A stretch of 64,000 bases of DNA from Iris pallida (GCA_029216955.1 JANAVB010009598.1:27384879-27448878); one strand, 5' to 3'. Positions 35,754-46,264 are shown, counted from the stretch's first letter. Numbers and translations are program-made. The notes: a model not told the origin generated them from the letters alone.

Positions 35754-35761
35754 TATAAATA
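35754..35761 (+). promoter_or_regulatory. Antisense TATA-like box in the E4 LTR
   Basis: GGCCTATAAATAGTGGC followed by GAGAGAGGG on the plus strand, giving the LTR promoter-like signals in both directions. Confidence 0.4.
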
Positions 35762-36658
35762 GTGGCATAGAGAGAGGGTTTGCTTCTCGTTCTCTCATGT
35801 CTTTTCGACATGAACTTGTGTACTCGAATGCATTCTATTGACGAGATGCTCCCGAGGGTGAAGATGCGATGCAGTGTCTTCGTTGATGCACTTGAAGGTG
35901 ACTGTTACATCCAAAAGTCAGAGTCGAGGGCTTCCGAGGCAGGTGAAAGGTGCCTGTTGCATCCAAAGATAAGGATGCTCGGGCCTCGTCTTCGTTGTAC
36001 AGGAAGAGCCGTAGATCGGAATTGCGGTGCTGCGGCTTTGGTGGCTCTTTCTTCCTTCAAAATGGGTGTAGCCCATTCTGGTTGTGTTGAAAGCTGCTCC
36101 TTTAGCCGCGGTTTCGATTACGGTCTTCTTTGGCGTTTGGAGGCTCTTTCGAAGCCTCCCCTGGCCACAGGTTGGCTTGTGGTTCTTTTTCCTTCCTTGG
36201 CTAGAGCCAAGAGGGTTGATTGCCACCCTCGTTCTGCTTAATAAATGCTTTATTAGTCGAAGCATTTTGACGGCCGTGAGCCTGGCTGGAAGAGCGGCAC
36301 ATAACTGGGCTGCTGAAGGGATGCACATAACTGAGGATGCACATAACTGAGTTGCTAAAAAGGATGCGCCTTACTGAGGGCGTATGGTGGGATGTGCCTG
36401 GCTGAGGGCGCATGTTGATTGCTGTGCCTACTTGAGGGCGCATGTTGGCTGCTGGCTGTAGACTTAGGATCTTTTCTTTGTAGAAATTCTCCTTTGTACA
36501 GTCTTTCTTAGACATGTAATAGACTTTTATATGTTAAATAAGAAGTCCTCTTTCAATGTCTATATTTGTTGCTCTTTGCTGTGAAGTATGTTGTCCAGGC
36601 TCTGGCGCATGTAGTCTGGCGCATAGATTTTCTGGTTCTGAAATTCCATGCTTCTACA

Positions 36659-36722
36659 AGACCCCCTTCAAAGTTTTCAAAACTTTCGGATAAGTTTTGG
36701 AATACTTTGAATAAGAAGCATG
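36659..36722 (-). promoter_or_regulatory. E4 polypurine tract and stem-loop
   Basis: On the minus strand CTTTGAAGGGGG leads to the LTR start. Next to it 36,667-36,686 pairs with 36,692-36,711, and CCATGCTTC (36,647-36,655, in the LTR) pairs with GAAGCATGG (36,714-36,722) outside that, so one long hairpin spans the LTR/PPT border. Confidence 0.65.
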
Positions 36723-36934
36723 GTAGTGGAGGCGCATGACCGTCGGGGCGCATAGATACTCCGTACATCAGAGATGGGGCACATGCTCCGCTCAGTTAAT
36801 GCAAATGATGACGCCTTGGTAACCGAAAAAGATTAGTGATGATCTTTTTTGGTTTTATTTGTGGTTATCTTTTTACAGAACCCGAGGCAACGGCTGAGAT
36901 CACACATCATCGGTTCACGCGTGCGACCAAACCA

Positions 36935-36942
36935 TATAAATA
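36935..36942 (+). promoter_or_regulatory. Promoter of the E4 antisense gene
   Basis: ACCATATAAATAGGCG followed by a GAGAGA-rich, CT-rich leader and ATG at 37,004 in good context (AAGAATGGC). Confidence 0.55.
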
Positions 36943-37003
36943 GGCGAGAGATGGAGAGAGAGAGAGTTCTTCTTCTCCTTATTTTTGCTTCTTCTCTCAA
37001 AGA

Positions 37004-37792
37004 ATGGCTTCCAAGGCTCCTCGCGACGGTGCTGGACGAGGCAAAGGGCTGATGTTCCCCGTCCACATGTCGAAGTTTGGCCGGAAGTAGTTGGTGAGTT
37101 TCATTTTACGTACACCAACGCACATAGGCCTTGAGTCTTTGATGATGTGTCGAGGTTTTTGCTGCCGACACGCATGGGTTTAGGCCCTGATGATGCACCG
37201 AGGCTCTACCGCTGACGCACATGGGTTTACACCCTGATGATGCGTCGAAGTGACCACCGTGCGGGCTGGGCCTTCTTTCACCTGGCGGACTCTACGCCCT
37301 GGAAGCATTTATAGTGATGTTCCCGCCAATACATTTGCCTTTGGCACTTTGACTTTCGCCAATCGTATGCTTTTAATGGAGCGATCGTACCCGAAAGATG
37401 AATTTCGGGTAGAGGGTTGGTGTCATTATATTGCCAAATGGGACAAGCTGACACTCTGGATGTTGTCACAGTTTCAAACCGAACTCCAAGAGATGGGGCT
37501 GACTGCCGCGATCCGTGCTACTCAGGCAGGTGTCGACATCAACCGGAATATGTTTCTCGCGCTTCTGGAAATGTTTGATACCCATACCGAGACTTTTTTC
37601 ACTCCGGTGGGGGAGTTAGGCCTTGCTCTTCATGAAATGCATGAGGTATCAAAGCTCCCTTGGGGATCAGAACCTTATGAGGAGTACTTCCTGACAAATG
37701 AGGAGTTCCAAGTCCTGGGGGTCAAAGCTGAAGAAATGATGGCCGTCTTCAAGGAAGTAGCGAGTCATCATTACTATATGCAGAAGAGATAG
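37004..37792 (+). pseudogene. E4 antisense ORF, N-terminal parts (plant-mobile-domain-like)
   Basis: A first segment starts at 37,004 (MASKAPRDGAGRGKGLMFPV) and ends at TAG 37,088-37,090. A second, from about 37,250 to 37,792, encodes RVEGWCHYIAKWDKLTLWML and FFTPVGELGLALHEMHEVSK LPWG, which resembles the plant mobile domain (aminotransferase-like PMD). Between them lie CATGGGTTTA...CCCTGATGATGC repeats (about 37,110-37,240), which may be intronic or inserted. The second segment ends YYMQKR-stop; a decayed continuation leads toward the 37,946 ORF. It runs antisense to pol, downstream of it, where Tat-lineage elements are known to carry extra ORFs. Function in the element is unknown. Confidence 0.5.
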
Positions 37793-37945
37793 GAGGGGAT
37801 CGCAGCCTCACGTGACCGTCTGGAGGGATTACGTCTTCAGTCAAGACAAGGAGAATCCCTCTCTATTTACCACTCCGCCAGTGCTTTCCCGTAGCGAAGT
37901 GCTTTCCGAAATGAGCAGGTTAGGTGATGGCACCTAACTCATCGG

Positions 37946-40057
37946 ATGTCGTCGAAAGCAGTGTTAGCTGTATATCTGATGGTTAGTTTGTTGGATGGTG
38001 CACGAGCTTGGCGATACTACAATGCTGGATGTACCGGAGCTCGGTTTACGCTGTCTGTCCAGAATCTGCAGCCGCCCATTCTTTACTCGGCCGCCAAGTT
38101 TTACTGTGTTATGGCTGTCGCGCCTCCCGGGTATGATAGGGAGACAAGTCTTATTACAGGCACCCCGTTAGCGGTGACTGGGCATGTATCGGCTAGGGCT
38201 CGATCGCACCGTCCACCAGAGGTGGGTCATCAAGATACCCCTGCCGCGTCCACAGGGGGTCAGGCCGAACCTCCGGTTGATCAACCGAAACGACGTGCGG
38301 GTACAGAAGTTGGCTCTTCTGCGTCAAAGAGGCAGAAGAAGACATCATCACCGACGGTGTCATCGGATTCAGCATCTGCAGAGGTAAGGATGTTCCGCAT
38401 AGTCTGGTTTGGGTTCAACATTTTATGTAATCAATGCTTCCCCTTTTTATATGAGCCGCTAAAAAGACGGCCTCGTACTCCAAAATCTGGTGGGAGCAGG
38501 CCAAAGGAGATGGCGGGCTCGTCTGAAGTGCGTATCCCGCCGACTATGATATCTCCAATGAAGGAGAATCTGAAGGATGTTGTTGTCGTGGAGATTCCAG
38601 CATCCCCAGATTATGTCAGAAGGGAAGCTGAGGATGTAGCAGCTTCTAAAATGATGAAGGCTGCCGCGGGGGCCTCAGATGCCGAGGGTCTAGAAGACAC
38701 GCGGCTTCCTGGTGATGAAGTGGAGTGGAGTTCATCGTCTTCGGATGACGCTGCTCCAGAGTTGCAAGAGCCTGTTGCGGGGGCAACAGAGATGGTTGGA
38801 ACAGGGGAGAGGGTTGATTCCCCTCCTTGTCATGATGACGAGAGGTCAGCTGCAGCATTGCCGAGCCCTACCCCAGACTCAGCGGCAAAAGCTGAGGTGG
38901 CTACCAACCAGGAGGTAGCGACAGATCCTGTCCCTGTAGAGGGATTTGATGAAGAGACTCGTCTGACGGTCCCGACTCCTGGGGAGGGTCATGAGACAAG
39001 TGTTAATCTCTCCGTTCTGCCAGGGGAGGTATTGGCTGCTGGTAGCATATTGGGGACTGGAGAGGTGGTCACTGACGTCGGTGGTACTTCCAAGTTCGGG
39101 AGGGGTAAGGGCGTGATGGAACCCTCTGTTGCTCCTTCCACTTGGGGTACTATCTCGACACCTGTGCCGGCTCCTTCTGCTCCCTTGGCTCCTCGGGCAA
39201 GTAGCCCAGCCCCTGTTGATGAAGAGCCTGTTGATACCAAGGTTCCAGTCTCGTGGATTGAGGTCGGCGGGTCTTCTTCCGGTCCGCCAACTGGGGTAGC
39301 TCCTCCGACTCCTGCCATGACACTGCAGGTGCTGGCGGATGCAGATGAATACGTGAAATTCATCATCGAGGCAGTGTATAAAATGCTGCAGAGGGGGGTA
39401 TCGGCTGTGATGGACGCCAATGGGAGCTTTGCGACGGCAAGAACTCTGGCATTGCCTCATATCAACCTGATCCGTATTCACCAGGGCCACGATCATATGG
39501 CCGACATTCTAGAAGCCACGGTAGCTGAGTTGGACCAGCGACTTTCTGACTTAGGGCGCATCCAGCAAAATGACCTCTCCGTCCTGATAGATGCGGAGAA
39601 CAAAAAGTTGCTCGTCGAGACTGTATCTTCCTACCAGGCCACTGTGAGTGTCTGGGAACGCAAAGTGGCTGAGACCGAAGCTGCAGTGGAGCGGTTATCT
39701 CAGTCTACACAGGAGACAGTGGAGACGCGAGCTGTATTGGACGCTAATATCGCAGAGATTGACGCCCAGATCCGCCGCCTTGAGGACCAGCGGGCCCAAC
39801 TCCTATTGGACGCCGAACGTGTCCAGGCTGAACACGTAGCATTCAAGAAGGAGGAAGCGGCTTTCACTCACCGGGCTCTTATCCTGGCTCAACAGAGACA
39901 GCAGCTTGATGAGAAGCACGAGAATAAAACTTCTGCTGAGGCTGTTGAAGCGATGCGTCAAGAAGCTGAACGTCGAGTCTTGGCGACTGTGGAGACTCGG
40001 GCGGCAGACTTGAATCACCGAATTGCAGAGCTTTCTGCCAACCCTGGGGATATTTAG
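37946..40057 (+). CDS. E4 antisense ORF, C-terminal part, 703 codons (PMD tail plus coiled coil)
   Basis: The N-terminal 80 residues (LMVSLLDGARAW, LQPPILYSAAKFYCVMA) look like the end of a plant mobile domain, so this continues the 37,004-37,792 gene. Then follow a basic NLS-like patch (KRRAGTEVG, SKRQKK, about residues 112-130), a long acidic Pro/Ser/Ala-rich stretch (about 170-450), and a heptad-rich coiled coil from about residue 500 to the end (LDANIAEIDAQIRRLEDQRA). An unspliced intron may lie at 38,382-38,460 (GTAAGG after SASAE). A plus-strand AATAAA is at 40,135. It is the longest intact frame in the window, surprising in a dead element. The true start is probably upstream, beyond the stops. 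Confidence 0.6.
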   Translation: MSSKAVLAVYLMVSLLDGARAWRYYNAGCTGARFTLSVQNLQPPILYSAAKFYCVMAVAPPGYDRETSLITGTPLAVTGHVSARARSHRPPEVGHQDTPAASTGGQAEPPVDQPKRRAGTEVGSSASKRQKKTSSPTVSSDSASAEVRMFRIVWFGFNILCNQCFPFLYEPLKRRPRTPKSGGSRPKEMAGSSEVRIPPTMISPMKENLKDVVVVEIPASPDYVRREAEDVAASKMMKAAAGASDAEGLEDTRLPGDEVEWSSSSSDDAAPELQEPVAGATEMVGTGERVDSPPCHDDERSAAALPSPTPDSAAKAEVATNQEVATDPVPVEGFDEETRLTVPTPGEGHETSVNLSVLPGEVLAAGSILGTGEVVTDVGGTSKFGRGKGVMEPSVAPSTWGTISTPVPAPSAPLAPRASSPAPVDEEPVDTKVPVSWIEVGGSSSGPPTGVAPPTPAMTLQVLADADEYVKFIIEAVYKMLQRGVSAVMDANGSFATARTLALPHINLIRIHQGHDHMADILEATVAELDQRLSDLGRIQQNDLSVLIDAENKKLLVETVSSYQATVSVWERKVAETEAAVERLSQSTQETVETRAVLDANIAEIDAQIRRLEDQRAQLLLDAERVQAEHVAFKKEEAAFTHRALILAQQRQQLDEKHENKTSAEAVEAMRQEAERRVLATVETRAADLNHRIAELSANPGDI

Positions 40058-40134
40058 GGCTTGTAGTCTCTGTTTTTTTGTGTATTTGCAACTCTTGCTG
40101 GGGATAGTGTAATCCTTTACTCTCCTTTTCTAGA

Positions 40135-40140
40135 AATAAA
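40135..40140 (+). terminator. Polyadenylation signal of the antisense ORF
   Basis: AATAAA about 80 bases after the stop at 40,057. Confidence 0.45.
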
Positions 40141-40271
40141 GAAGTACACCATTTTCTGTGATGTGTTCATTTTTGCTTGTCATGAACTTTGATGGTTTGT
40201 GTGGACCTATTATCTTTTGCGTACCTTGGTTTTAGGTACAGATAATAAGTTTGAGAGAACCCTCATGTTTG

Positions 40272-40565
40272 CTCAGAGGTGATGTGGACGTGGCAAATAT
40301 GGGGTTCAAATGATAGAATCTTCCTACTCAGAGGTATTATGGACGTGGTAGGAATGACTCTGGGGGATACACGGAACTACTCAGAGGTAATGTGGACGTG
40401 GAAGTTCTGCGATCAATGTACGACAACGCGGGGGTTGTCTGTACGGGATGTTTACTCAGAGGTGACGTGGACGTGGTAAACATGAAGGATAGCGTAGTCT
40501 TACGGGGTGTAAGATTTCACCTTGTAGGGCGTAGGGGAACAACTCAGAGGTGATGTGGACGTGGT
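40272..40565. repeat. CAGAGGTnATGTGGACGTGG minisatellite
   Basis: Five copies at about 50-85 bp spacing (40,272; 40,328; 40,379; 40,455; 40,540), between the antisense gene and the end of pol. A single related copy, CAGAGGTAATATGGACATG, occurs in the same region of E5 (49,066) and E6 (61,746). Confidence 0.75.
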
Positions 40566-40651
40566 TGCTCTTCTACTGGAGGATGCCATGGAACAGTTGG
40601 GTTCCAGAAGCGTATGATTTTGTGGAGTAGAAGTACATGTCTGAAAAGATG

Positions 40652-41906
40652 TCAAGAGTAGTACTTCTTTAGGAACTTGTCGTTGATGGGCATCATGAAC
40701 AAGTCCCCATTGGGTTTGGCGAGGCGGTAAGCACCGTGAGTATACCGTCTCTATGATAAAAGGTCCTTTCCACTTGGGCTCGAACTTTCCTGGTGTCTTG
40801 TGAGTCAACACCATCGACCTCCTGACTGCCAGAACCAGGTCGCCAGCTTGGAAAGTCCTCTGCTTAACCTTCTTATTGAAAGCCTGTGATATACGGGCTT
40901 GGTAGAGTTCGATGCGCTGTTGAGCTAAGAGACGCTTTTCATCAAGTGCCTCTAGTTCCCGCAGACGACGACGTTGATTGTCTTCTTCTGTGAGTTGATT
41001 TGTGATTGCTACGCGGAGTGAGGGTATCTAGATCTCGATAGGCAGTACCGCTTCGCTCCCGTAGACCAAGGAGAATGGTGTATTGCCTGTCGGGGTCCGT
41101 ACCGTTGTGCAGTAGGCCCAAAGGCATTCGTCGAGCTTTTTGTCCCAGTCACGTTTGTTAGATGACACGACCTTTTTGAGTAGCCTGACGATAGTCTTGT
41201 TAAACGCCTCTGCTAATCCGTTTGCTGCCGGATTGTAGGCGGTTGATGCCACGTTTTGAATGCGATTCTTGTCACAGAATCGGCTGAAAATATGGCTGAT
41301 GAACTGAGGACCATTATCGTGGATGATCCTTCGGGGTACCCCGAAACGGTAGATGACGTAGTGCATGATGAAGCTAATCACCTTGGAGCTTTTTACTTCT
41401 GCCAGTGGAACTGCTTTTGCCCATTTGGAGAAATAGTCGGTGATTGCTAGGATGAAGCGGTGTCCTCTCGATGAAGGAGGGGTGATCGGTCCCACAATGT
41501 CCATGCCCCAAGCTTCGAAGGGCCAGGAGGCGACTGTAGGATGTAGTGGTTCAGACGGTGTATGGATGAAGTCCGCGTAAAGCTGGCACGCATGGTACTT
41601 CTTAGCATATTCGACAGCGTCAGCGGCCATGGTTGGCCAGTAGTAGCCCATGCGTCGCAGTTGATCCTGCAACTTAGGACCAGGTTGATGGGCCCCACAG
41701 GTTCCATCATGAGCTTCTCGAAGGGCTTCGACTGCTTCTTCGTTAGACAAACATCGAAGGAGAAGTCCATCGTAGGAGCGTCGGTACAGCATTTTAGTAG
41801 CCGTATCGTAGTAGAATCGAAGAGAGCATCTCCTGACTGAGAGGCTTCTTTTGGGTCCTCTGGAAGAATTTCGTAGACAGCGAAGTCGATGAACGGAAAT
41901 CTCCAA
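40652..41906 (-). pseudogene. E4 integrase
   Basis: Inserts element cDNA into the host genome. The zinc-binding region reads EAHDGTCGAHQPGPKLQDQL and then AKKYHACQ, where E5 has KKCKACQ; the first Cys has become Tyr (TAC, 41,597-41,595). The catalytic residues remain: Asp in GMDIVGPI, Asp in IIHDNGPQF, Glu in NGLAEAFNK. A stop at 41,028 and frame changes separate the core from the C-terminal part KFEPKWKGPFII (40,740 region), and pol ends at 40,652 (INDKFLKKYYS). A frameshift near 41,830 separates it from the second RNase H. Confidence 0.8.
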
Positions 41907-42425
41907 TCTCGGACGTTAACACCGGCACTGGTTGACATGACATGAGCCACTCGTGAGCACAGGTTATTTTTAGGACAGACCAAGTCTCGACCCACTACCG
42001 TGACGTAGTATTGAGTCACGAGGGATGCCGCCAATGAGGCTGCGAAGCCAGCCAGAGCATCAGCCTCCAGATTTTGTAGGCGAGGTACGTGTTCGATAAA
42101 GAACCCGGTGAAGGTTGAAACGATGTTCAATACAACTTCATGGTAAGGGATCAGGTCTTCATGACGAACCTCGTACTGCCCTCTGATCTGGTTTACGACG
42201 AGTTTTGAGTCACCATAGGCTTCCAGATGATTCACCCCCAGCGGTTGCGCTAGCTGGAGTCCCATAATGAGCGCGTTGTACTCGGCAACGTTGTTGGAGC
42301 ACGGCTTCGAAAGGGAGAAAGTACGCTGAATGACCAGCTGATCGGAGGAGACTAATACCACCCCCACTCCTGCGAGAATTTAGCCTTTGGGGCCTGTTCT
42401 TGAAGCACCATCGAAAAATATCCGC
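41907..42425 (-). pseudogene. E4 second (archaeal/plant-type) RNase H
   Basis: Degrades RNA in the RNA-DNA hybrid during reverse transcription; an extra domain typical of the Tat lineage. FFDGAS follows a TAG at about 42,425, and another stop lies shortly after. The remaining catalytic acids are visible: NVAEYNALIMGL, AYGDSKLVVNQI and NLEADALAG. Frame continues to 41,447 only as a shadow after the break near 41,830. Confidence 0.75.
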
Positions 42426-43760
42426 TAGACGGAGCCTTCTTCGATGACATTTAATTCTTGGACCTCATCCGGGATGTCTTCATAGAGCCTTGAGGACTTT
42501 GGGATGGGATGTGCAGCTAAAAAGTTGGCCAGAGCTTGACCCTTATCACCTTTTTGTGGAACGAACACCATGTTGTATGGCGTTAGCAAGATCGCCCATG
42601 TGGCTAGCCGGGAGTTCAATGATCCTGGCTTCGTCATGAGGACTCTGAGCGGATTGACTCGAGAAATGACATGAATTGTCTGCCCCGAGACATAATGTCG
42701 AGTCTTTTGGATGGCAAATACCAAAGCCAAGCACTCTTTCTCAACGGGGTTGTACCGGTGTTCGGCCCCGATCAGAGTTCGACTGAGGTAGTAGATTGCT
42801 AGCTCATAGCCTGTATCATTGTTCTGAGCCAGCAAAGCTCCGAGGGAGTGATCTATGGCTTGGACGTAGAGGAGAAACGGTTTGCCGACGACGGGTGCCA
42901 CCAGGACTGGTAGACTCGTCAGGTAGGCTTTGATGTCGTCGAAAGCCTTTTGGCATTCCTCTATCCAGACGTAAGAGACTCCCTTCTTCATGAGCTGGGT
43001 GAAGGGTTGGCATTTGCCGGAAAGGTTTGCTATGAACCTCCGGATGTATGCTAGACGTCCCTGTAGGCCTCGAAGTTTTCGAAGGTTCTTCGAAGGGTCC
43101 ATATCAAGGATAGCTTTGGTCTTCTCAGGATCGACATGAATGCCTTTCGCCGTGATGATGAAGCCCAAGAACTTTCTGCTAGAAACCCCAAAGAAGGATT
43201 TAGTGGGGTTCATCTTGAGTTTATGCGCCCGCATGAGATCGAAGAATGTCTTGAGGTCTTGCAGGTGATCTCCTTTGAGATGGCTCTTGACTGCGATGTC
43301 GTCAACATAGGATTCGACTATTTTGCGAAGATGCTGACGAAAAATGGTGCTCATACCTCGTTGGTATGTCGCACCAGCGTTCTTCAAGCCGAAGGGCATC
43401 ACTGTGTAGCAAAAAATGCCCTTTGGAGTCCTGAATGACGTATGTTTTGCGTCGTCAGGGAACATCTTGATCTGGTTGTAGCCCGAATACCCGTTCATGA
43501 AAGACATGCGTTCGAAGCCACATGTGTTGTCGATCATCACGTCGGTGATTGGAAGTAGGAATTCGTCCTTCGGGAAAACAGAGTTGAGATCCCTGAAGTC
43601 GATACAAACTCGTATTTTTCCATTCTTCTTGGTGACGGGAACGACGTTGGCTACTCAATCTGGGTATTGTTTTTCACGGATGAAGCCACTGGTCAAGAGC
43701 TTGTCCACCCCATGATCGATGGCGTTCATGATGTCCGGACGGAAGCGTCGCTGTTGTTGT
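42425..43760 (-). pseudogene. E4 reverse transcriptase and first RNase H
   Basis: RT core: DNTCGFERMSFMNGYSGYNQ, where E5 has MDGYSGYNQ; the motif-A catalytic Asp is Asn here (AAC, 43,495-43,493). MPFGLKNAGATYQ and YVDDIAVKS (catalytic Asp pair) are intact, as is FLGFIITAKGIHVDPEK. RNase H region: LLYVQAIDHSLGALLAQ, AEHRYNPVEKECLALVFAI. A TGA interrupts QYPD-VANVVP near 43,655, and the frame changes near 43,780. Relative to E5 about 40 codons, including the DVFAWSYEDMPG block, are deleted between SLK and KQQQRRF. Confidence 0.8.
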
Positions 43761-44889
43761 TTGATAGGCTCGGTCTTCGCCTTTTAGGCTTTTGCTGACG
43801 AAGATGGGTTTGGAAGAAGATCCATCCCCAAGGTCGATCTGCTCGACTTCGTCTTCAGTGGGGGGTTCGCGTAATTCAAAGCGAGACTCCCATTGTTGTC
43901 CTAGGCGTTGAGCCCAGGATTCTTCTTCGAAGAATTTCGGCACTTGGTCTTCGCCTTCTTCTTCTTGAGATTGTACAAATGTCATGTTGGCTGACAGCAC
44001 TCTCTTGAAGACAGATCCGATACTGGTATCGGAATCCCACGTTGATGCTTCAGACGAGTGAGGATGTTCTACTTCTTCTGCGTCTAAATTCTCTGAAGTT
44101 GACGGTGGCGTGACATAGCCTACCTCCCGTCGAGTTTTGTTGTAGTAGTCCTGTGGCTTTCCTTTAGGTGTCGGAAGCCGGAGGGGGAGACGTCGACCCT
44201 TGCCGTAGTTTAAGCCTTTGTCGCTTTTTAGGTCGTAACCCATCTTTTGGATGAGGTACTTTGCCTTGTCCGTGTATCGATAGAGTTGCATTCTGTCGGC
44301 ATCTGGTTCTGGCTCGAGTGGCGGAAGGTCTTGATGACGCTCAACCTTACCAAAGATGATGGATTCTTCGTCTCGACTCCGTGGTGGGACTATGTAACAG
44401 ACCCCTTGGGACGGGACTACTCGATTTACATGATGGACGGTCGTTATTTGTATTTGCAACGACCATAGAGCGTTATCTAATGTATACATGGCATTCCAAT
44501 GTGGAAGACTAGAATAATTAAAAGATACTCTGTTATTGATAAAATATGAGATTTTATCCTACGGGATTACATTGTCTAGAGAAGGGGCATCTACGTCAGC
44601 CGAGATATATTCCCCCAACTCTTCATCTGTAAGCACTGGAGCGAGATCGGGAGAGTCCACCACAGCGCTGGCTTTGGAGTCCGAGAGGACTACGTGGGCC
44701 TTCTCTGGCGGCTGGGATGGCGGCAGCTTGCCCTTAAGACGCACCTTCAGAGGTGCCTCCACTGTGCCTCCGGTGATTGGCGCCTTTCCCTGTAGTTTCG
44801 CCACAAGGGGAGCCGATGTTTGAGGCAGCTTTCCCTTGAGCCGTATCTTCAGGGAAGCTTCAGGAGTAGCTGGTGCTTTCCCGGGTAGC
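43761..44889 (-). pseudogene. E4 protease-RT linker
   Basis: Two segments in different frames. 44,909-44,559 holds internal repeats (SLKIRLKGKLPQ, PLKVRLKGKLPP). 44,489-43,674 contains YLIQKMGYDLKSDKGLNYGK, WDSDTSIGSVF and FELREPPTEDEVEQIDLG, matching the E5 linker (IIKNMGYDFRTG, WDSDTSIGDFY). This spacer between protease and RT is a Tat feature; enzymatic function is not expected. Confidence 0.65.
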
Positions 44890-45690
44890 TTAATGCTCAT
44901 GGGAGGCAACTTCTGAGGCGGTTTGCCTCTTCAAAGGAGCATCGGGAGTGACCTCAGGCTCCATGTCCGGCTCTGCTGCTGTTTCTGCTTCGTCGTCAGC
45001 ATCATTGGCCTCCTCCTCGTCAGGTGACTTGTATAAGTCGGCATCGGTGAAGTAGGCTTCAATCCCTTTGAAAGGGTCGATGTCTGCAAACTCTGTACGG
45101 ATGACGTTGTTGGTAGACACGTACTTCATACATTGGTGGAGCGTGGATGGCACCACCATGTACTCGTGCAGCCATGGACGACCCAATAGAATGTTGTAGT
45201 TGACTTCGGCGTCCACGACATAACAAGTAACCTCGGTTCTGAGGTTACCGATGTGGCACTTTAGTCGTATTTTGCCCAGTGGTTCGCTTTTGCTGACATT
45301 AAAACAACTGATTATTTTGTTGGAGGGCGCCAGTCGGTACATTGGGATCCCCAGTGTTGAGAGCAGCGTCTTCGGGATGATACTGAGGGAAGGCCCCGGA
45401 TCGATCTGAATCCGCTTCACCTTGACTGAACCGATGTACCCTGTATAATACAGCGGCCTGTTGTGTCGATTGTGCTTGAGCAACATGTCATGTTGGGTGA
45501 AGGTTATATTGGGGATAACCTCCTTCGCACAATAACAGTGCTTGCACACAGTCGGGAGATCTTCAGGCTGCTTGACCTGACTGAGAAAGGATTCAGCATC
45601 CTTCAGAGCTTCGTAGAGAGCTTCTCGGGAGTCTTTGGAAAGACGAAGGAGCTCGAACAGAGATAGGCGGGCAGGAGTACTGGCCAATTA
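44890..45690 (-). pseudogene. E4 aspartic protease region
   Basis: Cleaves gag-pol. LSLFELLRLSKDSREALYEA, a Cys-rich KHCYCAKEVIPNITFTQ, then the active-site-like RIQIDPGPSLSIIP and NYNILLGRPWLHE. E5 reads IDPGSATSIMP, so Ser has become Pro here. A TAA at 45,690-45,688 replaces the Gln seen in E5 (ILAQLA) and separates it from gag. Confidence 0.75.
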
Positions 45691-46264
45691 TGCCAGTATG
45701 TCGAAGTTGTGGGGCTTGGCTAGCCCCGAAGCATTCTCCTTTCGTAAAGGCCTGTCGAAGTGGGCCTCTATCTGCTTCTGCTTATTGGCTGCTGGGGGCT
45801 TAGACGGGCCCTCGTTCTGGACAGCAGGGACGGTACTAGGAGGCACCACCTCGACGACAGCTTCGTCGGGTTGGACGTTCAGTTGTGAACGCGTCCGTAC
45901 AGGAAGTGCCTCTTCCGCTGAAGAAGAGACTGTACGGCAAGACTTGATCTTCCTGTCTTTAGATTTGGAGGTAGGGCGTACCTCCGGTTGAGTCACCTCG
46001 GAGACGAGATCGGGGTGAACCCAGAGGATCTCTCCCCGAGATGTAGTGAGTGGGATGAGTCTACTCATGTTTTCACGGGTAGGTGGTAGGTTAACCACCT
46101 CTATTGTCGCCTTAGGGATGGGGACGACGCCATCTTGTGTTGTAGTCGGCGGCAGGGTGCCAAAGTGGAGTGACACCACGTTGGCTGACACCGTCTTCTC
46201 TTCGTAGTCGACGAAGATTACATCCGTATTGATCATACGCTGGATGTAATTCTTGAGGACATAG
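45691..46264 (-). pseudogene. E4 gag, C-terminal part, cut by E5
   Basis: Reads YVLKNYIQRMINTDVIFVDY, EEKTVSANVVSLHFG and GEILWVHPDLVSEV, parallel to E5 gag (YVLKGKIQKMI, TSNVVSMQFG, GEIMWIHPDLVADF). The frame begins at the E5 LTR border, inside the Tyr codon region. The capsid and zinc-knuckle parts should continue to the right of E6, outside the window. Confidence 0.8.

Larger units (their letters stand above)
34409..36658 (-). repeat. E4 3' LTR
   Basis: 2250 bp, plus-strand ends TGTTTG...CTTCTACA. It contains a minus-strand TATA box near 34,730, a plus-strand TATA box at 35,754, and GGCGCATG-based minisatellites at about 35,070-35,270 and 36,310-36,450. Plus ORFs such as 35,780-36,241 have no recognisable domain. 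Confidence 0.8.
34409..46264 (-). mobile_element. E4: Tat-lineage gypsy element (3' two-thirds), host of E5/E6
   Basis: Minus orientation. From right to left: C-terminal gag, protease, linker, RT/RNase H, second RNase H, integrase, an antisense ORF region, PPT and 3' LTR. The presence of two RNase H domains after RT marks the Tat lineage. The left terminus TGTTTGCCATTAAAA at 34,409 resembles the TGTTTTC terminus of E5. The gag frame stops abruptly at 46,264 in the codons for YVLK, where E5/E6 are inserted; the N-terminal gag and 5' LTR are not in the window. Stops, frameshifts and an internal deletion make it defective. Confidence 0.85.

Noticed and set aside
35780..36241. 153-codon plus ORF in the E4 LTR after a TATA-like box
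   Set aside because: No domain; lies across LTR minisatellite-type sequence. I kept the TATA box only as a low-confidence site.
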